Source of the DNA: Vibrio qingdaonensis
GTDB lineage: Bacteria > Pseudomonadota > Gammaproteobacteria > Enterobacterales > Vibrionaceae
Length of the DNA stretch: 64,000 nt
Assembly (NCBI RefSeq): GCF_026191675.1
Contig: NZ_JAKRRY010000005.1
Location: forward strand, 120,173 to 184,172
Reading direction: 5' to 3'
In this document: in pieces, positions 9,977-16,817 of the stretch
Position numbering within the stretch: the first letter of the stretch is position 1
Layout of the letters: each line of letters starts with the position of its first letter
Made by a program: the position numbers and the translations under genes
The notes under the pieces: model-generated
Databases searched by the model: none
What the model was told of the DNA's origin: nothing
What the model saw: only the letters and a program-made list of their open reading frames with translations

Positions 9977-11110
9977 CTAGGCACCTTGTTCGGTTGATTC
10001 CGGTTGTTCAACTCGTACAGGAACTCCATTCCTTACACGTTGTAGACCTTGCGTGATCACAACATCGTTAGCGCTTAAGCCCACTTTGATGATGATGCCA
10101 CTGTCTGTTTGAGGACCTAATGCGACATTTCGGCGTTCAGCAACATCGCCTTCCGTAATGACCATAACAAAGTCGCCTTCAAGATCGGTTTGAACCGCAC
10201 GCCTTGGTACTGTTACGACATCGACTGCTTGCTTCTCCATTAACTCAACGCGAACATGCTGGCCCGGCAGTAAACGCTGCTTAGGATTTTCAACAACAGC
10301 ACGCATGGCCAATGTGCCAGTGTTAAGATTGATTCGGTTCCCAAGAAAATCCAGTCTTCCTTGATGATCAAACAACTGTCCATCTTCTAAAATGATATTG
10401 ACCGCAACACCGTTTGATTCATCACTACCATCCCCTTCTATTTCATCCATACCCAACACCAAACGCTCACGCTCACTGATACTAAATGATGCATAAATCG
10501 GGTCCATACTGACCAGTGTCGTTAGTACACCAGAAGAAGGCGACAATAAGTCACCGGTACTGACTTTGCTATCCGCAATGCGGCCAGTAAAAGGCGCGCG
10601 TACTTCTGTATAAGATAAATTTACCTCTGCCACTTTCAATTGAGCCTTACCCGCAGCAAGTTGCGCGCGAGCACTCATCAACGCGGCAGTCAGTGCATCA
10701 AATTCAGCTTGAGAAATATTATTGGATTTAACTAGGTTTTGGCCTCGAGCGAAGTCGAGCTGTGCTTTTTTGAGAGTAGCTTCTGCTTCTGAAACCTGCG
10801 CGTTCGCACTGGCGACTTGAGCTTCGAATGATGAAGGCTCAATGGAATACAGCAATTGGCCTTTTTCTACAATTTGTCCTTCATAGAAATGTCTTTCTTT
10901 TAGATAGCCAGAAACCTGCGCAGTAATAGCAGTATCTTCAACCGCATCCATACGACCGATATAAGATTTGCTTTGCTGGTGCTGCACGACATTCACCTCT
11001 TGCGTTTGTACAAGGGGCAACGGCGCGGCAGATTTATTAGCATTATTATCACCACAACCGGTTAGTAACGCAGTTGTGATTAGGCTTAGAACAAGTATTT
11101 TTTTAGGCAT
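9977..11110 (-). CDS. RND efflux periplasmic adaptor lipoprotein
   Basis: Membrane fusion protein that links the RND pump to an outer membrane channel. I place the start at the ATG at 11110, because it gives a normal lipoprotein signal peptide (basic MPKK, hydrophobic stretch, lipobox LLTGC with Cys19). The open frame extends 30 codons further up without signal character. The mature protein (377 aa in all) has the biotinyl-lipoyl halves around GYLKERHFYEGQ and VRAPFTGRIADSKV, an alpha-helical hairpin rich in Ala/Gln between them, and a beta-barrel domain. The stop TAG abuts the pump ATG. The roughly 135 bp up to 11244 is the only space for an operon promoter. Confidence 0.93.
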   Translation of the reverse strand: MPKKILVLSLITTALLTGCGDNNANKSAAPLPLVQTQEVNVVQHQQSKSYIGRMDAVEDTAITAQVSGYLKERHFYEGQIVEKGQLLYSIEPSSFEAQVASANAQVSEAEATLKKAQLDFARGQNLVKSNNISQAEFDALTAALMSARAQLAAGKAQLKVAEVNLSYTEVRAPFTGRIADSKVSTGDLLSPSSGVLTTLVSMDPIYASFSISERERLVLGMDEIEGDGSDESNGVAVNIILEDGQLFDHQGRLDFLGNRINLNTGTLAMRAVVENPKQRLLPGQHVRVELMEKQAVDVVTVPRRAVQTDLEGDFVMVITEGDVAERRNVALGPQTDSGIIIKVGLSANDVVITQGLQRVRNGVPVRVEQPESTEQGA

Positions 11111-11244
11111 TGAAACACCAATTATATTTAAGTTGGAACAGGCCCTGCCAGTATCCAACGAAAAGTCATGCCAATGTCCGAGAATCATCAGCATGTTCAA
11201 TGAAAGTGTTTCAAAATATAACAGTATGTTTTTAAATGCGTTTC

Positions 11245-12087
11245 CTATTTTTCCTTAGGGAATGCATTCGAATATATCAACATGAAGTCAGCACGAATTT
11301 CTTGCTCTAAATGCGTTGCCAATTCAGTCGGGCAAAATATCATCACATTCACGATTTGCTCACCGGTGGCACCACTAGAAAGATAAACGTGAGGTTCAGA
11401 TCCTGGCAAATCTACGCCTGCGTGTTTTTCAATCACACCATTGTATCGACGAGCAACGTCAATAAAGCCTTCGCTGTGATTCTCTATTTGAGCGATCAAG
11501 TCAGGCACGAGCGGAAACAGATTATCAAAACCCGGTACAACAATAGAAAAGTGATGATAAACATAGCGTTTCATGAAGTTCAGGTTTTTCACCGCGTAAG
11601 TGAAGAACATGCTATTAGGAAGCGTAATCGTTTTACCGGTAAAGTGATAATGACCATGATACAGGTCGATTTCCTGAACTACCGTTGCCATGAGGTTATG
11701 CTCGATCACTTCCCCGCTGGTCTTACCCACTTCGATCCAATCACCAATTCGGAACGAGCGAGAGCTGGCTCGTTGAATCGAACCCGTAAAACATAAAATA
11801 ATCTCTTTGGACGCGACCACGATTGCAACAGCAATCGCCGTCACTGACAGTGCGAATTCACTGATCTCTGACTTCCATACAAGAAAGAGTATCAACACAA
11901 TCAGCGCAAATGACCAGTTTTTGGTACGAGACATCCACTTGCGTTGATCTTCAGAAATAAACGCCACATCGCCGCGGATTGCGCCTAGCGTAATCCGACG
12001 AACGATGAGTATAAAGAAGAGAATTAAAGCACTCAGCAGGAGTTTATTTTCGTATAAATACGCGATGACTTTTTCTGTATCTTCCAT
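11245..12087 (-). CDS. MscS-family mechanosensitive channel, small type
   Basis: Inner membrane protein of 280 aa. Two to three hydrophobic helices occupy about residues 15-100 and include an Ala/Val-rich pore-lining helix (LSVTAIAVAIVVASKEI). The MscS beta domain follows, with RSFRIGDWIEV and the later ITLPNSMFF. MscS channels open under membrane tension and release solutes on osmotic downshock. The pore helix lacks the usual Gly/Ala alternation of E. coli MscS, so conductance may differ. ATG with AGG 7 nt upstream. It lies 27 bp before the pepT stop region in the same direction and may be read through from there. Confidence 0.85.
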   Translation of the reverse strand: MEDTEKVIAYLYENKLLLSALILFFILIVRRITLGAIRGDVAFISEDQRKWMSRTKNWSFALIVLILFLVWKSEISEFALSVTAIAVAIVVASKEIILCFTGSIQRASSRSFRIGDWIEVGKTSGEVIEHNLMATVVQEIDLYHGHYHFTGKTITLPNSMFFTYAVKNLNFMKRYVYHHFSIVVPGFDNLFPLVPDLIAQIENHSEGFIDVARRYNGVIEKHAGVDLPGSEPHVYLSSGATGEQIVNVMIFCPTELATHLEQEIRADFMLIYSNAFPKEK

Positions 12088-12114
12088 GTGAGCCTACATC
12101 AATTATGGTTTGGC

Positions 12115-13344
12115 TCAACGATACCGAATTGCGGTCTCTTTCGCAATTTGCACAATCACTTTTACTGCTAATTCCATGCCTTGCACGGTAATAAACTCAT
12201 GAATACCATGAAAATTGTAACCGCCAGTAAAAATATTCGGACAAGGTAACCCCATGAAAGATAAGCGAGCACCATCCGTCCCACCGCGTATAGGTTTGAT
12301 ATCAGGCTGTACATCACAAGCGATCATCGCTTTTTCAGCAAGCTCAATAATGTGTGGATGAGGCGTGACCATTTCACGCATATTTGAGTAGTTATCCACC
12401 AACTGCAAGCGCACTTTCGCGCGCTTACTGCCTAACTCAAACGACGCTACTTTGTCTTCAAGGTACGCTTTTCGCCTTGCCAGTCCATCACTGTCAAAAT
12501 CACGAAGAATATAGTGCAACGTCGATTTCGCTACGGACATGTCTGCCGAACCTAGATGATAGAAACCTTCGTACCCTTGAGTGGTTTCAGGCGTCTCATC
12601 GCTTGGCATCTCAGCATGAAAGCGTGATGCTAGCGTCATGGCATTGACCAACTTCCCTTTCGCGGTTCCCGGATGAACGCTAACACCAGTAAACTCAACT
12701 GTCGCCGCAGCGGCGTTAAAGTTCTCAAACTCTAATTCACCGACAGGTCCGCCATCAACCGTGTACGCCCACTGAGCAGAAAACTTTTCAACGTTAAAAA
12801 GATTCGCACCACGACCTATTTCTTCATCTGGAGTAAATCCAATCTGAATGTCGCCATGTGGAATATCAGGGTGAGCCAGCAAATATTCTACCGCAGTAAT
12901 AATTTCCGCTATACCGGCTTTATTGTCAGCCCCGAGCAACGTTGTGCCATCCGTGGTAATAATGTCGTGCCCATGTAAATCATGAAGATCGGGATATTGA
13001 ATCGGCGATAACACCTCATCTCCTTTTCCCAGCGCAATATCACCACCGATATAGTTTTCAACCATTTGAGGTTTCACATTACGACCTGAGGCGTCAGGCG
13101 CCGTATCCATATGGGCAACAAAACCGATCGCTGGGACATCCCCTTCTACGTTAGATGGCAATGTCGCCATGAGGTACCCATTATCATCTAGGCTTACATT
13201 CGATAGACCTAAATCAATCAGTTCCTTTTTTAAATGTTCTGCGAAATGCGCTTGCCCTTGAGTACTTGGGCAACAACCTTTAGATGAGTCTGATTGCGTG
13301 TCAAATGTGACATATTGAAGAAACCGATCCGTAAGACTTGCCAT
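12115..13344 (-). CDS. pepT: Peptidase T (tripeptide aminopeptidase)
   Basis: Cytosolic di-zinc aminopeptidase of the M20B family that removes the N-terminal residue of tripeptides, 409 aa (E. coli PepT 408). Zinc and catalytic motifs are in order: [51 protein letters not shown] in the dimerisation domain, [17 protein letters not shown] and a His-Glu pair near the C-terminus. I use the ATG at 13344, with AGGTG 6 nt upstream. An in-frame GTG at 13353 would add three residues. Confidence 0.96.
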   Translation of the reverse strand: MASLTDRFLQYVTFDTQSDSSKGCCPSTQGQAHFAEHLKKELIDLGLSNVSLDDNGYLMATLPSNVEGDVPAIGFVAHMDTAPDASGRNVKPQMVENYIGGDIALGKGDEVLSPIQYPDLHDLHGHDIITTDGTTLLGADNKAGIAEIITAVEYLLAHPDIPHGDIQIGFTPDEEIGRGANLFNVEKFSAQWAYTVDGGPVGELEFENFNAAAATVEFTGVSVHPGTAKGKLVNAMTLASRFHAEMPSDETPETTQGYEGFYHLGSADMSVAKSTLHYILRDFDSDGLARRKAYLEDKVASFELGSKRAKVRLQLVDNYSNMREMVTPHPHIIELAEKAMIACDVQPDIKPIRGGTDGARLSFMGLPCPNIFTGGYNFHGIHEFITVQGMELAVKVIVQIAKETAIRYR

Positions 13345-13663
13345 GTGTTTCACCTAGTTATTATATGTAATCGCGAACCATAATACGGATTAGACGCATC
13401 GAGACGTTGAGATAAATCAGATTATATTGCTTCAGTAAAAATGAGTTCATTTAATATCCTCCCCTTTACCTACGCCTTAAATAACTGGATTTGGGTTGAT
13501 GTTGCTTAAGACTAAACTGACTAAAATCAACAGAATACCTTACCCAAACGCATACTTATCAACGCAAAACCATATCTATGTAAGCGATCATATCTATGTA
13601 AGCGACCATATCTATGTAAACGACTAGGGTACGCGCTTAATTTTGATAGAGAGTGACAGAACA
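13345..13663. other. Intergenic region between pepT and a small plus-strand gene
   Basis: About 320 bp of AT-rich sequence between divergent genes. It holds the pepT promoter region and, near the right end, three tandem 18-bp repeats listed separately. I see no other gene. Confidence 0.5.
13571..13624. repeat. Three tandem 18-bp repeats
   Basis: Three head-to-tail copies of CATATCTATGTAAGCGAY at 13571-13588, 13589-13606 and 13607-13624. The third differs at one further base. They end 39 bp before the start of the small gene at 13664, in its likely promoter or leader. Confidence 0.93.
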
Positions 13664-13801
13664 ATGAACGATATCTATTACGTATTTTCTCCTACATATA
13701 TAGGGCAAGATCCCTGCACAACAGATGAGGAGTTTGAGACCGAACAAAAAAGACGCGAGCTCATCGCGCAGCGACTAAGAGAAGGCGGCCTGACAGACTG
13801 A
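13664..13801 (+). CDS. Small hypothetical protein (45 aa)
   Basis: Short open frame starting MNDIYYVFSPTYIG and ending REGGLTD, acidic in the middle (TTDEEFETE) and then basic (KRRELIAQRLRE), which suggests an amphipathic helix. A weak GAGTGACAGA ribosome-site-like stretch precedes the ATG. I do not recognise a family. Codon use and composition look like protein rather than noise, but with 45 codons this is only moderately certain. Confidence 0.5.
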   Translation: MNDIYYVFSPTYIGQDPCTTDEEFETEQKRRELIAQRLREGGLTD

Positions 13802-13881
13802 CCTCAGTTACGGTACGACGAACTGCTTTGGCCCTTTCCTAAAAATTTGCTGTGTTCTTCCGATGTACAATGGGTACCAAT

Positions 13882-13915
13882 AAAAAAAATGGGCACCAAC
13901 GCTTGTTGATGCCCA
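13882..13915 (-). terminator. Rho-independent terminator of the DUF1127-like gene
   Basis: An 11-bp stem with one mismatch (TGGGCA.CAAC) and a 4-nt loop, followed on the minus strand by eight T. It begins 28 bp past the stop of the gene at 13944. On the plus strand the same hairpin lies about 90 bp past the small gene at 13664. Confidence 0.88.
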
Positions 13916-13943
13916 CTTTAGGTATTCGCTTTGCTTATGCTTG

Positions 13944-14135
13944 TTATCGGTTAAGGCCGATATCTCGCTGCATATGACTAGACAGTTCATTTGAGTAGTA
14001 AGTATTTTCTACTTCACCTTTACCGAACATGATATCTAGTAGGTGTGCAATCAATCCTTTGAAGTTAACCGCGTAGGCTTTCTTATCCATAGAGGGTGCT
14101 AGAGCGATGGTGTCGATATTCATTGCTTGTGCCAT
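13944..14135 (-). CDS. Small DUF1127-like protein (63 aa)
   Basis: 63-aa protein that ends LSSHMQRDIGLNR. This matches the C-terminal signature of DUF1127 (YjiS-like) proteins, where an Arg/Asp-Ile-Gly-Leu-x-Arg end is typical. The N-terminal half (MAQAMNIDTIALAPSMDKKA) is not typical, so the family link is inferred from the tail only. AGAGG lies 5 nt before the ATG, and a strong terminator follows, so it is very likely a real monocistronic gene. Some DUF1127 proteins of other bacteria bind RNA or act in phosphate and carbon metabolism; the role here is unknown. Confidence 0.7.
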   Translation of the reverse strand: MAQAMNIDTIALAPSMDKKAYAVNFKGLIAHLLDIMFGKGEVENTYYSNELSSHMQRDIGLNR

Positions 14136-14428
14136 GATTGCCTCTCTTTACAAATTCATTTTTTGTCGTTGTTGGAGCAATAATAGGCAACAAAACGCGT
14201 GTAAAGAAATGACAATTTTTTGCAATTCAGATTAGTTATTCTAATGGAACAATGCGTTAACAAGTGCCTTTTTTAACCATTCAAAACTGCTGCATAATTA
14301 CCCATAAGAAAGCGATTTGGATAAATAATTGCTCACTTACCCAAACCGCTACGTTCAATTGTTAAGCATTCGTTACTTAAAAATATCCCTTTTTTCTTTT
14401 AGAATTCAACAGCCTCTCGTGAACTATT
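14136..14428. other. Intergenic region, alx 3' side to DUF1127-like promoter
   Basis: AT-rich stretch of 293 bp. It must contain the promoter of the small gene at 14135 and the transcript end of alx. No ORF and no convincing hairpin with a T tract were seen. Confidence 0.4.
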
Positions 14429-15373
14429 CTAATCTAATGCTTTAGGCAAATTACGCTCATGATACAGCGACGCTAATGTGGCCAGTAGCATAGTCACCAG
14501 TATAACGCTCAGTGAGACCCATGTTGGTATCGCCCAAGCGCTGCCTACTAATAGCATTTTGATACCTATAAAAATCATAACGAATGACAATGCCGGCTTT
14601 AAGTACACAAAACGGTTCATCATACCTTCAAGAACAAAATACAATGAGCGCAGACCTAACAAAGCAAAGACGTTCGCTGCTAGTACCAAAAACGGCTCTC
14701 TGGTGACAGCAAAAATTGCAGGGATTGAGTCAAGTGCAAACAACACATCCATAAACGCGATCACACCGATAACAATAAACATTGGTGTAAATACGCGTTT
14801 ACCATTCTCTATAACCGACAACTTATTCTCACGATAATCATCCGATACGGTAAAAAGCCGTCTGATAATTCGCTCCGGTAAAGGATTAATTTCATCTTCA
14901 CCGTGATCTCGTGCTAGCTGTATACCCGTCCAAATTAAGAACGCCGCAAATAAGTACATGACCCAGTGGAACTGAGCAAGAAGTTGTGCTCCAACGCCAA
15001 TCATGATAGCTCGTAAAACCAGTGCCCCTATTACGCCCCATAACAACGCTCTTGGTCGCAAATGCACAGGTACGGTGTATTGGTGGAAAATAATCGCGAA
15101 TACAAACAAGTTATCGATGCTTAGCGATTTTTCAAGCAAGTACCCAGTTAAGAACGCAACGGTTGCCTTTTCAGCACTGTAATCACTACTTGGTGCGTAA
15201 ACATCCCAATAGAAATAAATCGATGCCGCAAAAACAAACGCCAGCAGGAACCAAAAACCACTCCAAAGTGCGGCTTTGCGAATGGTAATAAGCCCACCAC
15301 GGGTTTGGTAAATATCTAACGCAACTAAACCTAACGTTAGTACTAGAAAAGAAAGGTAAACAGATAAGGGCAT
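14429..15373 (-). CDS. alx: TerC-family manganese exporter Alx
   Basis: Inner membrane protein of 314 aa with about nine hydrophobic helices. TerC-family motifs are clear: EKSLSIDNLFVFA with its Asp in a membrane helix, and a second internal repeat FMDVLFALDSIPAIFAVT. Both acidic motifs are thought to carry metal ions. In E. coli, Alx exports Mn(II) and is controlled by an RNA switch in its leader. The same arrangement is seen here (yybP-ykoY-type element at 15462-15560), which strongly supports a manganese function over tellurite resistance. GGAGG lies 6 nt before the ATG; the leader between switch and start can fold GCGGAAGG with CCTTCTGC next to this ribosome site. Confidence 0.93.
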   Translation of the reverse strand: MPLSVYLSFLVLTLGLVALDIYQTRGGLITIRKAALWSGFWFLLAFVFAASIYFYWDVYAPSSDYSAEKATVAFLTGYLLEKSLSIDNLFVFAIIFHQYTVPVHLRPRALLWGVIGALVLRAIMIGVGAQLLAQFHWVMYLFAAFLIWTGIQLARDHGEDEINPLPERIIRRLFTVSDDYRENKLSVIENGKRVFTPMFIVIGVIAFMDVLFALDSIPAIFAVTREPFLVLAANVFALLGLRSLYFVLEGMMNRFVYLKPALSFVMIFIGIKMLLVGSAWAIPTWVSLSVILVTMLLATLASLYHERNLPKALD

Positions 15374-15461
15374 AAGTCCTCCAGGCAGAAGGACGATGAG
15401 TGAGTGCCGACCTTCCGCAAACCAATATACACCCGAGTAAACATACTCACTCGGACTTTGA

Positions 15462-15560
15462 TTGCGTTGGTCTCGTCAAAGCACACAAGGTGCTCTTATT
15501 TGCCGGATAAGCATTGGCTTAACGAGATGACGACAAATAATTTAGGTGACTACTCCCCAA
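15462..15560 (-). promoter_or_regulatory. yybP-ykoY-type manganese riboswitch
   Basis: On the minus strand this leader begins TTTTGGGGAGTAG and ends CTTTGACGAGACC. These are the two conserved halves of the yybP-ykoY motif (GGGGAGUAG at the 5' side and a GACGAGACC or GCAAGACC 3' side), about 95 nt apart as expected. The motif binds Mn(II) and turns on exporters such as alx and mntP. It lies about 90 nt upstream of the alx start. The region between it and the ATG contains stems that could hide or free the ribosome site. The call rests on motif and context; a covariance search with Rfam RF00080 would settle it. Confidence 0.85.
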
Positions 15561-15635
15561 AACGAGCGGATTGTATGCCTGAATTTATGGGTTGTCTATG
15601 GTTTTTTTGAAAGATTTTCGCGAGGCCTAGAAATG

Positions 15636-15664
15636 CAAAACCAGCAATAAAGATTGCCGGTTCA
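15636..15664 (-). terminator. Possible terminator after the 30-aa ORF
   Basis: A 10-bp inverted repeat with one A-G mismatch (AACCGGCAAT / ATTGCTGGTT), 4-nt loop. On the minus strand it continues GGTTTTGCATTT. It falls 37 bp past the stop of the small ORF at 15701 and upstream of the riboswitch. Confidence 0.5.
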
Positions 15665-15700
15665 TGGGTGGTTTTTACACATTTTATAGCATTGATTAAT

Positions 15701-15793
15701 TTATGCTTTTTCTCTATCCGTTGTTTTTTGATTGGTTTCTTTCCAATACTGGATACGACAACGATGAAGTCGAGCACGTCTCATTTTTTTCAT
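15701..15793 (-). CDS. Very small basic protein (30 aa)
   Basis: Open frame of 30 codons, MKKMRRARLHRCRIQYWKET followed by a polar tail ending DREKA. It is rich in Lys/Arg. The ribosome site AAGGAG lies 7 nt before the ATG and is one of the best in the window. A hairpin follows the stop. It sits upstream of the alx riboswitch and could be an independent small gene or a leader peptide. I do not recognise the family. A longer overlapping frame (15550-15777) lacks a ribosome site and is less likely. Confidence 0.5.
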   Translation of the reverse strand: MKKMRRARLHRCRIQYWKETNQKTTDREKA

Positions 15794-15882
15794 GGGTTAA
15801 CTCCTTCTCTACTCTACGCATTCCAAGTTACTTACGTTATGTAACAGTGAAATGACAACCGTAAGACTATTGTGTGACAACG

Positions 15883-16557
15883 TTAGAAAGCTGGATTCGA
15901 AATCCATTCGAGCGAAATCTGCTCTTTGTCACTTTTCATACAGAGTTTTTCTGCAATGAACCTATTCTGAATCTCATTTTTATGAATCCAGGTAAATAGT
16001 TTAGAGTCAGAAATGGGATGTAAGTTCAAAAATTCAACCAGTTTCTTATCCACGTCATCTGAAGAATGATTTTTCAGCGATTCGGGTACGTTAAGTTTTT
16101 CTTGGCCAATCGTCACTTCTTCCAGCTGATAACTATCAATACGAAGGTTATAAGGAAGACGTGTGTAATGGTATGGCGTCATATCGGCGGTGAATTTAAT
16201 GTGGGTGACTTGCCCTTTCACAAGGTGTATTTCCGCATTCATTGGAACGCCGCGGTAATCCAAATCAAACCCACAATAATATTGATGCTCGGTTTCTCCA
16301 CAATCATAGACATCCGCGAGTACCCCAACATCCTCTAAGTCAATAATCTCAGTATGGCCTGCGATGAAGTCATTGACCCAATTGGCTTGAACTTGACCAA
16401 CCGCAGTGGAACATAGCAACGCCGTGAACCATGACAAGGTAGTGAAACATGACAAGGTAGTGAAACATGACAACGTAAAGAACCGTACTTTCTTAAACAG
16501 GCTATTTATTGGCTTGTGTCGCCTACCCTCCAGCCATAATCTCATTGTTTTTTGCAT
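15883..16557 (-). CDS. Hypothetical periplasmic protein with repeated signal peptide
   Basis: Protein of 224 aa with no family I recognise. The N-terminus is basic (RLWLEGRRHK, then KK), followed by a hydrophobic stretch in which the hexamer LSCFTT occurs almost three times. It ends near CSTAVGQVQA-N, a plausible signal peptidase site at about residue 58, so export is likely. The mature part has paired Cys residues (YDCGETEHQYYCGFDLDYRG and a later KLCMKSD) and no membrane helix. AGGA lies 9 nt before the ATG. The hexamer comes from an 18-bp DNA repeat and makes the signal peptide unusually long. Confidence 0.72.
   Translation of the reverse strand: MQKTMRLWLEGRRHKPINSLFKKVRFFTLSCFTTLSCFTTLSWFTALLCSTAVGQVQANWVNDFIAGHTEIIDLEDVGVLADVYDCGETEHQYYCGFDLDYRGVPMNAEIHLVKGQVTHIKFTADMTPYHYTRLPYNLRIDSYQLEEVTIGQEKLNVPESLKNHSSDDVDKKLVEFLNLHPISDSKLFTWIHKNEIQNRFIAEKLCMKSDKEQISLEWISNPAF
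16430..16480. repeat. 18-bp tandem repeats inside a signal peptide gene
   Basis: Two exact copies (16430-16447, 16448-16465) and one partial copy (from 16466) of CATGACAAGGTAGTGAAA. In the minus-strand frame each unit encodes LSCFTT. The unit is a multiple of three, so copy-number change keeps the frame and only lengthens the hydrophobic core. Confidence 0.92.
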
Positions 16558-16601
16558 ACCATTCTTCCTATTAACATCATGGCTAGTTGATACTTACGCG
16601 A

Positions 16602-16633
16602 CTATTTACTTACACAGCTATTTACTTACATGG
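16602..16633. repeat. Two tandem 16-bp repeats in an intergenic region
   Basis: Two copies of CTATTTACTTACAYRG followed by the start of a third (CTATTG), in the divergent promoter region between the genes starting at 16557 and 16818. Confidence 0.8.
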
Positions 16634-16817
16634 CTATTGTCAGTCAATTCCCTCACTGCTAGGTCACTGAATTTTCGATAATTACAGAACTATACGCCAC
16701 TATATCACCACAGCATCGTTTACTTCGCAGTTTCACAGTAAATTATTCCTCATTCCGTTCTGAATAATTGATGACTCTGATAGAATCCACCTATCTTATT
16801 AAAATTTAAAAGAAATC

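Noticed and set aside
13808..13990. 60-codon minus-strand frame
   Set aside because: It crosses the terminator of the DUF1127-like gene and overlaps that gene out of frame.
15550..15777. 75-codon minus-strand frame upstream of alx
   Set aside because: GTG start without a ribosome site. It overlaps the better 30-codon ORF in another frame, crosses a hairpin and enters the riboswitch.
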